The position numbers were made by a program, and so were the translations under genes. The notes beneath the pieces are model-generated. The model did no database searches and was not told the origin of the DNA. It worked only from the letters and a program-made list of their open reading frames with translations. Of a stretch of DNA of 64,000 nt, positions 24,205-37,440 are shown one piece after another; position 1 is the first letter of the stretch, and each line of letters starts with the position of its first letter. This DNA comes from Phylloscopus collybita (Eukaryota; Chordata; Aves; Passeriformes; Phylloscopidae). Location: positions 30,986,001-31,050,000 of the forward strand of contig JAJNNQ010000137.1 of the NCBI GenBank assembly GCA_027886175.1, read 5' to 3'.

Positions 24205-24620
24205 ATTCTTCACTGGTGGTATTTGTTATGGGAATATCAGGTCCCCCTGCTAGCTTGTGTGGTGTCCATGTGCAGGTGTTGGCAGCAGCAGAGGAGCTGC
24301 ACATGAGGTCTCTGAGAAGAGACCAGGGGCTGCCCCATGTTGAACAGAACCAGTTCCAGCTGAAATGCTGCTGCTGCTTAAAGCTGAGCTCATCAGCAGT
24401 GCTGGTGCTGTGTCTGTGACAGCAAATTTAGGAAAGGGTGAAAACTCTGTGTGGCAGCTGTGAGAGAGTCGTTCCCCTGAAGCCCATGGAGCACCACAAT
24501 GAAGAAAATAATCACACTGCAGCCCATGGAGGTCCTCTCAAGGGAACAGGGTCTGTCAGATCCTGTTATGATTGTCACCTCCCCTGCTCATGGCTCCTGG
24601 TCAGGCATGACAATGTCTGA
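24205..24620 (+). mobile_element. Eroded LTR remnant (CCATGGAGG-repeat family)
   Basis: The stretch has repeated CAGCCCATGGAG-type units near 24480-24540, and TGCAGCCCATGGAGGTCC is shared exactly with the minus strand of the LTR at 53947-54989. A CAGCAGCAGAGGAGCTG run precedes the repeats, as expected of this avian LTR type. Termini and target-site copies are not recognisable, so the edges are estimates. A 67-codon and a 60-codon frame inside are compositional. Confidence 0.45.
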
Positions 24621-27600
24621 CAGGTTCTGCTCCTGAAGATCTTCATTTTTGTGTTTCCATGAAAAAATTTAAATAATAATTATTTTAACATTCCTCTGAA
24701 ATGTTTTTTTTTTTCTTCCTATTCTGAATAATTCAGATTAAATGGATGATCTACTAATATTTTGACTACTTCACAATGAACTGCAGAATGATAATTTGAT
24801 ACTTAATTTAAATAGGCATCTGTGTAAGTATATTTTCTCTGAACTGTGAAAGACAATTCACCATATTCTTTCTTAATAATATTTTAAATCAAGAAATAGA
24901 AGTATGCTGTTATTATCTCTCTCTAGATCAGTGCCATTTTACTTGATGCAATTTTTCCTGTATAGTTCTTCAGACTGCTTTGTCTCACCCTATAACTAAA
25001 AAGATGTTGTTTTCATGCCACTACTAACTTCTCCACACTTTAAAATTTCACACTATTTTATTTTTAAAGTTGACCATTGCTAAAAATGATGGTTGTTTAA
25101 GAATAAAAATCTATTAGGACAATATGGGAATTAGGACACAAAGCAAACCCCAAGATACCCACCTCTCTACATGTTTTATTTCTTGCACAGGATTTGGGTA
25201 CTGAGGGGGGAGCAGAAGTATGTGGCTTCTATATGTGGTTTGTATTTCCAATATGATGTAGAGCAAAATATCTTGAATTCTGTGCTCAAATCATGTGGTT
25301 GGAAAATAATGGTAAACTTAATGGAAACCTGAATAAGGACAGCAAATCGTACTTATTGTAGAGCATAAGTATTTCCAGGTGTTGCAAGATAACAGATTAT
25401 TGGTTGTTGTTTGGTTTTTTGATTTTTTTCCCAGTGATCACAATGCTAAAATTAGATTTTTTGAGAATACTTCTTAGCTAACAATGAGTTTTTATGCCAG
25501 GATGGATCCAGTCAACACTAAATGAATGGAGAGAACTGTAAAACCATGTGTGCTGTTTAGTACGGGTCCTTCTGACTAATTCCAGTGTAAGGTTGTCTTA
25601 GCAAATGTGAACTATCCTGTGCTCTGCATAACAGCAGCAAGGATTTCTCATTTTCTTTTTCCATTCTAAAAATCCACCCCTAAATCTCTGAAGTTTTTTT
25701 AAACACTTTTTTAAGGCATTTACAAGTTTTTCAGAAAAAATTAATTCCAATCACCATCTGATTCAATGTCAGTGTCCCCAAATCAGTGTCCTCAAATGTC
25801 TCAGGAGACTAAACCAATCATTAAAATGTAATTTCATCTTCACTGTAGCTTAGTAAGTGTGTATTTGCAGAAAATGGAATTGTTTCAATAAAATACACAC
25901 CATCCCTCCCCGCCCCCCCCCCCCCCCCCCCCTTTATATCTGGGGATGTGGAAAGCTACACCTCAAGCCCCTGGAATGATCTGAGCACAGTGGGGTTCTT
26001 GAATTATAGCTGCATATATCCTTAGCATACGTCAAAACCACTTGGCTGTGGAGTAGCTGCATGGATGGTTTCATAATCTTGGCTTTCCATCCTGGTCTTT
26101 ACAGGACCACCCTGCCTGAGTGTTCAAATAGCTGTAGCAATCTCCTACCTGCAGCCATAAATGTCAATAAACCATATCCAGCCCATCATGCACAGCTGAA
26201 TGACTTCTTGTTCTCACTGAATTCATAGCTGGTTAGCTAAGAAGCTCAGATAGCCACATTTTAGGTAAATATCTTTTGTACGTAAGTTTAAAGGATCTCA
26301 GTCATAATTCTCAAGACCTCCCAAAAGCAGCAATATTAAAATCTTAACACCTGTCTCTTAAACATTACCAGAGTCAGCAGAAAAAGATCTGAAAAATTTT
26401 GTGAACAGCTGCTGAGGCTAAGACCACTGAAAATTCTTGAAAACAGAATCAGGAAAGAACACATGTGAAAATACCAAATAAACTAGGAATGCAAGCATAT
26501 CCCTAGAAAAGCAGGCTACAGAAAACAATAACCATGAAAACCCATATACAAAAGGAAGAGATGAAGCAGGGTATGTTACTACTAAAGACTAAAATATGTG
26601 ACATACGGTCAGTTTAAACTGTTAAAATAAAACTTCTCCTAGAACCACGTAAATCTGAGTAGCATACCATACAAGATTGCTTCTCATTAAAGCCTGTTAA
26701 ATGTGAGAAAGAGCCCGAATGTGGGCATTGAGAACTTTGTATAGACATACATCTAAAAAGGAGGCAGATTATCAGTAAGACCTCAGCCACCTGTTACTAA
26801 TTATTTTAGCTTCAGGTTCTTAAGTAAACACAGATGCAGCAAAACTAATCACTCGAGAAAAAGTAATGCTCAAGCAGAATGTGGAAAAAAAACCCTTATC
26901 CATTACACTTCCCATATAACATCCATCCTGAGAGATAATAGGTTTTGAATGGAACAATTAATGAGGTCTTTTCATACCAAGGGAAATTACACTATAATGA
27001 GGTTTAATGTGTTAGAAATGAGGTGGAATTTATTAAAAATAAATAAAAGCCTTGTCCAAGGTGAGAGGTAGTATGCTGGATTGTTTGGGATGCTGTGTTT
27101 TGAAGGGTACTCTCACCACAAATTGTTGGCACATAGGCAAAACAAACGGAATAGTTATCTGGTGGAAAGCAAAAGAAAGTTGACAAAAACACCCTCACCG
27201 CAAACAATAGGTTTTAAACACTAAAACAACTGCCTTATAGACCCTAATATGCTTTAAAACTCTATGTAATGCCTTGGGCTTACGTATCAGCCTACTGGGA
27301 AAAGTTCTTGTTTTTCCCTCTGTATCACTCATTTGAGCTGCGCCACATTTCAGGAACATTTTCACTCTCCGACTAAAATTGTAAGCAAGCCAAATGTGGA
27401 CACTTTGCCATGAGGGAAGCCAGGAATATCAGCAATTTGTAGAATGTTAATTATGGACCATCTCCTTTTCCTTGCCATCTCCATGTGCAACATCAGGTAC
27501 CACCATCCTCCAGCAGAGAGGAAAGTTTTGCTAGATCCTCTATTTTGCTGTTCCAGAGCAATTCCCAATGGTTGCTTTGAACTACATATATCTCATTATG

Positions 27601-30600
27601 TCTCTCAGGTCTTTGTGAAGGGTTAAGAAAAGTCATAATGAAAGAACAAAGCACAGAAGTGATCAATGAAAATGCAAGGTTAAGTAAAACCAAACCAAAC
27701 CCAACCCATACAAATGATATTTCAGTACAGACCAGAATAGTAGAATCTCATAATAATGCTCCCAGGGAAATAAAAGAAGACACACTGTCAATGAAATAGA
27801 TTTGAAATGCCAAAGGTCTGAACACACAGTGGCTGAAATCCACTTTTGTGCACAGCAACCAAGAAAAGCTGATGCTCCAGCAAGCAGAGCACAAGTAAGG
27901 TTTAGCTGGTGCTGCGGAGGGGTGAATTTCATTCAGAATGGTTTGGACTTGGGAGCACAGCCAAGACCACCAGTGCATATCTTGATAGAAGAATTTTATT
28001 ACTCCTCTACTAGTGTTCAGCCTCAGCTACTCAGGAAATGAAGAATGTATAGTCTACTTGTTATGACTTTAAAAAATGTGTATTTTAACAGCTTGAAAAA
28101 GTCCTGCAGTAATTCTGATGTCAGAATATCTAAAAGCAGTCATGAGAGAGATATCAAAGTTTAATTCCCATCGGTAAACACGTAAAATCAAGGAGTGTCT
28201 ATTTTATTTATCTTAAAAGAATAGCTTCAGGAATTAGCATAAAATAATATTTAAATCTAGATAAAGGTAATTCTTTGCACTTCTGTGATTCTTAACCACT
28301 CTCACAAATCAGTTGGGAAATGTAAAAAAAACCTTCAAGGAGAAGAAAGACATTGAAATGCAGCTGTTGTTAGGATGGTCCCCGATCATAGCCCCAGCAC
28401 TGATGCTCCTGAAGCTTTACAGTGGGGCTGAGGGGAAAAATTAAATCAGCTGAACAGAAATCAGAGGGGAAGTGATCATAGTTAAATAATAGCCAAAATC
28501 CCTAATTAAAATGTATCCATGGACACTAAAGCTTATACTTACACATCCTTAAAAAGAGGGCCCTGGGATATTCAGCAAGCAGAAGTCTTCAGTTTCTTAA
28601 TTGTGTATTTTGTACGGATACACAAATCTGAAAAGGGGAATTTATAGGAAGATAAATACATTGTGTTGGATGTACATAATACATTAAATATTTCTTGGGA
28701 GTTTTATGGTAAAAACTGTTGAAAAGTGTATACAGTCTTAAACTGGGGAGACCTGCAATTAACTGGTGTCAACTCCCTGACTTTATACCCTGTACAGTAA
28801 ATCTTTCACCCACTCATAAGAATTTTAGGCTCTTTTTTATTATTAGAGGAAACTGAAATTAAGTTTGAGATGCTTGGAATACTTAAAAGCCTAAGTAGAC
28901 ATCTGACAAATAGTTATTGAACACAGAATTATCTGTCAGAACTGACTTATTTCATTAGGACTGCAGAGTGAAATTAAAAGCATGTCCACATTTTGTTTAG
29001 ACAGATTTTTATTAGAAAGTGTCTGGTGTCTTGCTCTTGCAACATTCAAGCATTGACACAAAGGAAGAAGAAAGCCTGTTGGTAGGAAAACAGAAAACCC
29101 TCCATACTACAGAATTAAAAATTGTAAAACAAAGGATTAGGTAATATAGTAAACCAAACAAGTGTAAAACATTTTCATCAGCTTTATTTCAGCTCACATG
29201 AAAATGCAGAAACTTCCATAGGTCAAAAATATAACTTTTGGTACTACATGGCAGAATCAGAGAGACTAATAATTTCTCTTGCAAATTGATAGACTTTCTA
29301 TGTAACTTTCCACTTAGCTCAGCTAAAGTTCATCTTACATAGGGATGAAACAGAAAATATTGGAACTCCTTTGAAACATGAAGCATCAAAAATTAACAAA
29401 GCACATCCAGAGAGAAAACATTCTCAAAGTGAAAAATGTGGAGTGGTAGTATTACATTTCTAAGCTATTGCAATTGGTTAATGGGGTTTTCCTCCCTGCT
29501 GATTTTCCAAATCTGACTTTCTTCTAAATAACAGATGATAAGTTGGTTGATGTCTTCAGAGAATCATGTAGAAATCCAGAGTGACTAAGAAAGAAGGTCC
29601 AGATTACACAAGGCCAGGTATTGGGCTGTGTTCTGATTTGTTTTGGTCCCTCAGTTATAATTGTCTTTTACATTGCACTTGGAGGTCTTTTCTTTCAGCA
29701 GTAATACTAAAGCCTAAACGAAATAATGTTGAAAAAATAAACTTGCAACATAAAAAGACCAAGAGACAGGAAATTAGAAGTTGTCTAGTCTTCATTTAAA
29801 AACCAGAGGATTAAAGTAAATTATTTTATGCAAAAACCAACAAACAAAAAACCCAAAACAAAACAAAACCACCAAAAACCTATACAAAAACTGGATTCTG
29901 GATTCACATCTTCCAAAGTATTTTTACCCCAAGAGAGCATCCTTCATCATTAGTTACACAGCTTGTTACAGGATTAATACTTTCTGCAGTTTACAAGTAA
30001 AAAAATCAGCCTTTGTAGATTAGTTAGTGATATCAGACTGTACTTTCACCCAAGTGCAGGAAAAAAACCCCAACAGCCATCAGTACTGCATGCTTTTGCT
30101 AGTGAAAAGACATAAAACAGAAATACAGGTGAGTTTGTCCCCTTTATTTAACTTTTGTTTCTCCCTGGAAAGTAGATACATTTATTCACTGGGACTCTGC
30201 CTTAAAAGTAATTTAAATGGAGAAAAAAATATTTAGGCTTCAGAGAAGCACAGTGTGAGAGCTATATATCAGCAACATCAAACAAAAAGAATTTGTGCAA
30301 CTGTAACAGGTATGGATCTAGGGTAAAGAAGTACATCAGCCTGCAGAACCCAAGATCAAATACTCCTGATTTTCCTTTCACCCTTTTGGGGTCGCTTTTC
30401 TGATAAATAATTCACAGACTGCAGTGCAAAGTAGTTTGCATACTGACAAGATTAAAAAGAATGCTTTGTCTGGGTTAAATTTATGATCTGAAACCTTCCT
30501 TTAAAATGTCAGGCAGGTAATTAATTTAAGATGGTTTGCCAAGCAGAATCTCTGACCCTGTCAGTATAATTTCATTTCTTGAGGGTGGAGGGGAAATTAC

Positions 30601-31175
30601 ATTTATCTTCTCAGAGTCTCTGGTTTGTTTTCTTCTTCCCTTCTCTCTTCTTGCCATGTATTACCTCTTTCAAAACATCACATTGAAAGAAAAATTAGTA
30701 TTGCAATCTTTCCTTTAATTTGTGGTGATAAAGAAAACATTGGCTGCAAATTGCCAAAGAGTGGGGAATAGAGTACAAGTTAGACCTCTTGACTTGAACT
30801 GAAGATGTGCATTTTCCACAGAGAGAGAGCTCCCTGGCATGAGTATTCAGAATAGCATTTTGAGTAGCAGTGGGAAATGCAGCAATCCAATAACATGAAA
30901 ATTCACTTTTGGCACAGCAAAAAATCATGTCCCACAGATGCACAGTAGTGAGCCTCCTTATGAATGAATGCTTGAATGTGTGACGATCAACAGGACCTTT
31001 ACATCTGCTCTTCAAGCCAAGTTTAATGGTACAAAATTTTATTACAATTTCTGTCGCCTCAGCTAATCTCTGCAGGCAGCATGAAAGAGACCAAACAATG
31101 CACTACCACTATTTGGAGAGTTAATTCTAAGTTTGCACGGTCAGGTGGGAAAAAGGGGGATTGGACAACAGAAAG
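24621..31175. other. Unique noncoding DNA
   Basis: No gene or confident dispersed repeat is seen in 6.5 kb. It contains the C20 run at 25913-25932 and A/C-rich simple sequence near 29838-29880. Open frames reach 106 codons (30695-31015, minus) without recognisable similarity. Confidence 0.5.
25913..25932. repeat. C20 homopolymer
   Basis: Twenty consecutive C follow CCATCCCTCCCCG. Long poly-C/poly-G is rare in vertebrate DNA and hard to sequence, so its true length is uncertain. The minus-strand G20 could form quadruplex DNA. Confidence 0.9.
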
Positions 31176-31937
31176 TGTCCTGGGTTGTGGAGCCAGGGTT
31201 TGTATATTCTATTTTCATCTGTTTTAAAGCAGTTGGGGAGATGCTTTTCTTTATCTCTGGTAATTCAAGGGGGAAGAGGCCTGATGCCTTTGAGTAATAG
31301 GCCATTAGCACCTTCCCAGCCTGTACCTTCCCCCCCAGAGCGGTGCATCTGCATTTCCATCATCCTATTGTGAGATGCATCACATCCCCCTGGCAGTGGT
31401 GGGGTGGGGAGGCAGTTTTGCTGTCTGGATAAACAGAGACACAGAGACAAGAAAGATGCAAGTTTTTCACCCGATTTCCTGGGAGGAAGACTGGACTCCT
31501 TCTCGTCCACTGGACCCTTCTCACCACAACTAGACCCTTTTCTACCACCACTGGATCCCTTTTACCATCACTGGACCCAGTTCTTCTACAGGATCATCTC
31601 TGCTCCAACAGAATCACGTCTGCCACTTCAGAAAGACTCACTTTTAGACTGCTTTCAACACCCTGGCCAGAAGGGTTGTAGTTCTGACTCTGTCAGGGTT
31701 TTCCAAAATTATTATTTATTTGTTTGTTTACTTGTTTGGTTGAGTGGTTTTGTTTCCTATTACATTTGTATTGTTAATATTCTTAGTAAAGAACTGTTAT
31801 TCCTGTCCCCAAATTCTTTGCCTGAGAGCCCTTGATTACAAAATTATAACTTGGTGGAGGGGTGAGGGATTTACATTCTCCATTCTAAGGGAAACCCCAG
31901 TTTCCCTAGCAGAAACCTGTCTTTCCAAACCAGGACA
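31176..31937 (+). mobile_element. Complete solo LTR with perfect target-site duplication
   Basis: This 762-bp element starts TGTCCTGG and ends CCAGGACA, an exact 8-bp terminal inverted repeat. GAAAG occurs on both sides (31171-31175 and 31938-31942), a perfect 5-bp duplication. The plus orientation follows from the 3' end: AGTAAAGAACTGTTATTCCT near 31786, then a block ending in TTTCCAAACCAGGACA, which matches the minus strand of the LTR at 4891-5708. The middle has five ~20-bp tandem units (31491-31590). No viral gene adjoins it. Five-base duplication and sequence type suggest an ERVL-like songbird element. The 143-codon frame at 31404-31835 is produced by the tandem repeats and T-rich DNA. 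Confidence 0.93.
31491..31590 (+). repeat. Five ~20-bp tandem units within LTR
   Basis: Units begin at 31491, 31510, 31530, 31551 and 31571, with lengths 19, 20, 21, 20 and 20 bp. Each starts CTGGAC, CTAGAC or CTGGAT and continues pyrimidine-rich to an ACCA/ATCA-like end. Short tandem units in an LTR often act as enhancer repeats; here that is an inference. Confidence 0.85.
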
Positions 31938-33594
31938 GAAAGACATCAAAAAAGGAAATACAATTAATTTTCCTGAATACATACTGAATTTTCTCTTAGA
32001 TTGTTATATTGTATTCTAATTGGTTAAAACAACTGTCATTCCAAGTGGCTAATCCAGACATATAAAAATGATCTTGATCTATTCAAGAGGAAGAGGTCAC
32101 ACCAAGACTGGTTTCTTCTGAAATCAAAGGAAATTGTAAATCATATATTAATAAACTGCAAGTATAAATCCCAAGGTATATGGGTAAATTTTTATACAAA
32201 TTCTAATTGGACACATTGAATGAATTGAAATTGTCTGGACCAGCTGAACCTTTGAACTTGATTATTATTAATTTTTCATGTGGCTACCTGAGAAACACCT
32301 ACTTTTTTCTCTTCTAGACACTTCCTGCATCCAACAAAGTCACAGATTCATCTCTTCTTTCAGCAGCAAGTGCAGAAATATCAAAGTAAAACAGGAAATT
32401 TCTGCACTGTGTACAGGAAACTTGAACTGAACAGTAAGAATGAAAGTATGAAAGTGTCCATATTGGAAGCTGATAATTTTCAGTGGCATCTGAGAAGGGA
32501 CACTGTGGCTCCTCAAATGATCTTTCCTCAGCATTCCAACTATTTCTCTGAATACTCTCTAACAAACATATGGCTCAGTGGGGCTTTGGAGACTCTTCAT
32601 TGATGAACAGACCATATCAGGTCTAAATAAAGGTAAAACCTGTTTTATTTTTCAAATATTGTATCTCTGTTTTTCAAGCAACATTAACCCTCAGTTCCAA
32701 AATTGCACAGAAACAGAAGACAGCTTTCTGAGAATCCATGTGGCTGGTATTTTAGGTGGTTATGGCTTTTACTGGCCCTCTCCTTGAAAAGCTCTCTTTA
32801 GTCATTAATTTGCAGGAAGTAACTCAACCAAGTTTCCATTAGCCCAGATTTCATTCCTGTAGTTGAAAATGTAGTCGTTTCCTTCCTGGCCAGACATTAT
32901 CCATATGGGGAAAGAAAGAACAGAGCTGGATGCAAGGCCAGAACATGATATACTGGTGAGAGCTTTTATTTGACTTCAGACAAGTGAAGACAAAAGTAAC
33001 CAGAGCACCCTTTTTCAGCCTGTTTCATTTTTGTCTCTCTTATGACTGTAAACTGTACATGTAAAATGTGGTCTAAAGATGGGTAAAGGATAAATGTCAT
33101 GTTGCTAACTCCCTAGCAATCAAAACACTTTTTTTTCCCTTAAAATGAGTGGAGCTTTGCCTAATGTTTCAATCTTTCTGGTTCACTATTCAGTAGAAAG
33201 TAGTTTTTTTCTTGTCCTTTGCTTGTTATCAGGTTAGTGTAAAATAGACCTCTGAGCTTTCTCTTCTTCAACTTAAGACATTTTTGAATGAAACAAAGCC
33301 ATGTATTTTTCATGACACTTTCAAAGTAAATATCTATGTTACCACAGAAAAAGGTATGATTTGTCTTGATAGTCCTTACTAAACACAGTACTTAGACACT
33401 TCCAAATCAGACAGGTTATCTGAATCATCTGTGACTTTTTGATGTCATATATGCTGGATTCAGTCCTTGGTTAAGTGAGATAAAACTCCAGGAATTTAGT
33501 TTTAATCCATGAATATAAGTCCATTTTTTGGGGAAACTCTGATGAGAAAGGCATTCTTTTAAAAAAAATTTAAATAACATTTATTTAAAGAAAG

Positions 33595-33790
33595 TGCCTC
33601 TCGCCAAAGATGTTCCAAATTAATCTGGTGGTCTGCTATAAAAAGTGGTCATTTTCGTTTTAATTAGTGAGAGTTCCAAAGCAGATTAACAGAAATTCAC
33701 CTTATTCAGTGGCAGTCATTAAAGCGTTTGCACATTTCTGAGATTGTGAAATTATGTGCCTGTTCCAAAAATGTCCGTATCCATACATGC
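33595..33790. other. Candidate conserved noncoding element
   Basis: High-complexity sequence with TTTTAATTAGTGAG and GCAGATTAACAG homeodomain-type motifs, an ATTAAAGCGTTTGCAC phrase and isolated CpGs in AT-rich DNA. This texture is typical of vertebrate conserved elements, but conservation was not tested. Confidence 0.2.
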
Positions 33791-34327
33791 ACCCCTTTGA
33801 AGATAACCAGAACTGTTTAAATCTCTATTCCAATGACACAAATGTCTTGCATTAAGAAGCTAAATTTGGAAATTACAGTTTGTAAAATTAGATCTACGAT
33901 AGTCACTGTGTGAACCCTACCAGTGTGGGTGTTTCCAGAAATAGTAAGCAATAGATGAAAAAAAAAGCCTTTTTTGTTGTGTGAATGGCCATATCGATAG
34001 TTTAAACTCATTCATAGGCAACTGATGATAACTAGTCCAGAAGACAAATGCAATTAATCCAAGACCATACTGCAAATATTAGTCTATCAGTATGTTCCGT
34101 GAATAGTGAGAACCTGCAGAATCCAGTCTGTAATTATTGTTTACAGAATATATAATATTTTATGTAAAAGCAGGTGAATTATTTGTTATGTCAAAACATC
34201 TAGGATAAAATGGAACACTTTTTCCCATGAGTGAATGATACTCTAGAGTGATACTCTATGAATTTTAATAAGTTGTCAAATATCCTGACAACAAATTATG
34301 AACAGAATGTTTATGGTGTTATAAAAA

Positions 34328-34346
34328 CCAGTCCCTGAGGGACTGG
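34328..34346. repeat. Perfect GC-rich hairpin, 8-bp stem and 3-nt loop
   Basis: CCAGTCCC and GGGACTGG are exact inverted repeats around TGA. The surroundings are AT-rich. No run of T follows and no longer precursor-like foldback is evident, so it is described only as a palindrome. Confidence 0.85.
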
Positions 34347-37300
34347 AAATGTAGAAATTCTATTCACATATGAAAGACAGGAAATGTATTAATACTACTG
34401 CAAATATATTCTCAAATATTTCATTTTCTTACTTTAGAATTACTTTTCTAGTTTTCAGACTTCTAGACTTTTCTAAAAGTAGTCTTGCAAATGCCTGAAA
34501 CCACTTTCTAGCAACTTTTTTGTGATGAACAGTTTTCTTATCATACCATTTCATTTGCAATGCATCCTTTCAATAAGGATCTCCAATAATAACTCTTTTC
34601 TGCAACAGCAATGGGTTTTGCATCTAGATCTTCAATAAGAACACAATTAAAGAATTAAGGACAGGCATTCTGTTTTAACACGTTTAATGTTATTCAGGAA
34701 CCTTAAATGAGGATTTCCTGGAAAAGGAAAGGAAAGGGTCTTTTCTGTCTTTGGAAAAGAAGGAATTCCTGCAGAAATCCTCCAGTATATAGCTTTTATG
34801 CCAAAAGACACAGAAGTCTGTAAAACAAGAGTTTATTAATGGGGATAACTATAGAGAGGAACATTTTATTGAATTTGAACCTGAGCTCATTTGCTGGGTT
34901 TTGCCAGGCTGGCAAACCAGTCCCTTTAGCCAGGAATGCCTACAGCTGTCCTGTTTTCTGGAGGGCTTTTTTGTTGTTCTTTTTTTTTTATTATTATTTC
35001 TTATCCAGTGCAACCAGGCCATGTGGCATGATATTCACATGTTTATGTGGAAGAAGAGTTAGCTTCTCTTTTAGGTTTCCTGTTATTTTACTAGTTATCC
35101 TAGAATGAATCAATAGGCCAGATCCTTCTCTCTGGTAGTGTTGTATCCAGCTTATTACCCCTGCAGTTCTCACTGGTTTCAGTGTGCTATCCTCTCTACA
35201 CTGAGTGAGACTACTCTAAAAGCACTGCAAGCTTTATCTAAAAGACTGTGGATCCTGTTTCAAAGAATCCCCTCTTCTCTATACTTACACTACTCAATAT
35301 AACATCTTCCTCAAATTTTAGGAAGGCTTCCATTGATATTAGTGAGTGACAGCTCTAACACAAAGAACAATTACACAGCTGTAAGACAGATGAACTCTCC
35401 AATTTATAAAGGTAATGCATGTGGCTTTTTTTGGAGTTGAGATGACAGATCATAAGTTTAACTGCTGTTTTCCTGGTCTTTTGCTGAGACAAGGTGAGGG
35501 TTTACTGGTTTTCATTACAGTGTTTTAAGCACTGCAGCTGCTCTCCCACTATGAACTAGGCTGAAATAATTAAATTCTGTCACTGAGACCAATGAATGAG
35601 AGTAAATTAGTAACAGTGACCTTCTACTGCAGCTAAAAGGATCACTGAATTTAAAGCAAAATTATGCTGTGAAAATACGAGTGATAAACTTGTATGTATC
35701 CTTGGTAGCCCCCAGCCACATAGTAAATAAACAATGCAATTCTCTTGGTCATTGAAATTTAGAGGAAACCTACAACCCTTGAAAAGCCTATTCTGCATCC
35801 TAATAGCAATATTGTCAGATATAAAATGAAAGAGACAGAGACACTAACTGCAAAAAAGCTTTTGGATATGTGAAGAACAAAGCTATTTTATTTGTTGCAT
35901 CGATTTGCTAAGAACGTTGTTCTGAGAACAGATCTTCAGAAGGCATTTTTCTGGGTAGTCACTACGTTCTGTCAGCTCCTGCAATGGCAGAAACCTCTAG
36001 TATTGTGAGTTTGATTAGGTGCAGAGAAATCTAAGGAAACCATCAGCAACCACTCAGCTTTGTTCATGCCTTAGCAATGATGCAGCTGTAAGGAAGTTAA
36101 ATTCTAACACCTACAGTTTTACTGAAAACAGGATATATCTCTCCTATTAGGGATATCAAATCCTTGATCTTTGCTTCTTTGACTTCCTTTGCTTTTGATT
36201 TAAAAGATTAGAAAGACCTTAAAAAATACAATCTTCTCAAGTGCATTGGAAAAATCATATAGAGGGAATAAAGATATTCCGTTTAGCACATAAATAGACA
36301 GTCCACCCTAAGGCAGATTATCTGAAAACCTTCAGCCCCTTGCAATTTGATCTCTTTGTGGGAAGAGAGGTTTTTATACATGACAAAGTTTCAGCTTTCA
36401 CATGAATATGTTTTTCCTGTCATTTATTATATTTGTATTATTATTGCCACCATTGCTGCTACTATTTTCCTTCCTGTCACAGATATGCTCTTCAAATATT
36501 CCATCCTTAAGAATTTAATATTTAGACAGCAGGTGGTGATAACTGACAGTACCCAGGGCTGCAGGTTAAAGATAACAGCCTTTTAGTTGTGTCAATAGTA
36601 TTTGCACTTGTCCACAAAACCATGGAATACTGGCATATCTATCACTCTCCTGTGTTGTTTGCTTTGGCAAGTGAATGGGGATGCGCTCTCTGTGTGAAGC
36701 TTAAGCTGCATATTATTCAGGGCTTTTTGTGGGTTTCATGTTTGCATCTTCTCATGGAATTGTGCCACAACTAGAGATCTTTCATTTAAAAAGCTTGAGG
36801 TTTTGCTTTGGGGTGCAATAGCTTAAAATCCAACCATCTAGAACACTGCCCTTGCGTGATACAGCCAGTAATTTTCAGTGCATTTTCCACTGTCTGCCAA
36901 TAATATTTATATAGACAGAGGCATGCTGTAGACAGCAGTAATTCATAGGACTTGCAAAATGAGACTTGCAGAACTTCTCCCAGTATTCACATTACAATTT
37001 AAAGTGCTTAGTCTAAAGAGAACAAGAGCACTTTGGGTATATGTACATGCGTATGCATACATACCAATACAGCTTGTGTACCCCAAAAGTCCTGAAATGA
37101 CAGAGTGCAGCTGTGGAAAATCAGAGCCCTTTGTGATGTATCACAGAATATTATGGAATGGGAATGCAAAAACAAGGCTATAGTTATAACTTTAGCATTG
37201 CATTAAGCCACTCTGCACTTTCTGTTATCATCTCTCCTGCTGTCTGCTCAACAGGTTGGTCTGAAGCAGCTAAGGAGCGACTTAGCAAAAACTGCTATGA

Positions 37301-37440
37301 AGAGAGACTTGCTCTGTTAAAAAAGAAGAAAGAAAGAAAGAACTAAGCCAGAAGCTTGGTGTTGACACTGATACTTAACATTTAACTTTTCAGAAAGAAA
37401 CTTAAAAAATAGAGCTTAGGGATAGCACTGACAGGAGAGG

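Larger units (their letters stand above)
31938..37440. other. Unique noncoding DNA
   Basis: No gene is recognised in 5.5 kb. A candidate conserved element (33595-33790) and a GC hairpin (34328-34346) are listed separately. A near-tandem TGATACTCTA repeat lies at about 34227-34250. Open frames are under 90 codons. Confidence 0.5.

Noticed and set aside
31404..31835. 143-codon open frame
   Set aside because: Spans the tandem units and T-rich part of the 31176-31937 LTR; no protein family similarity.
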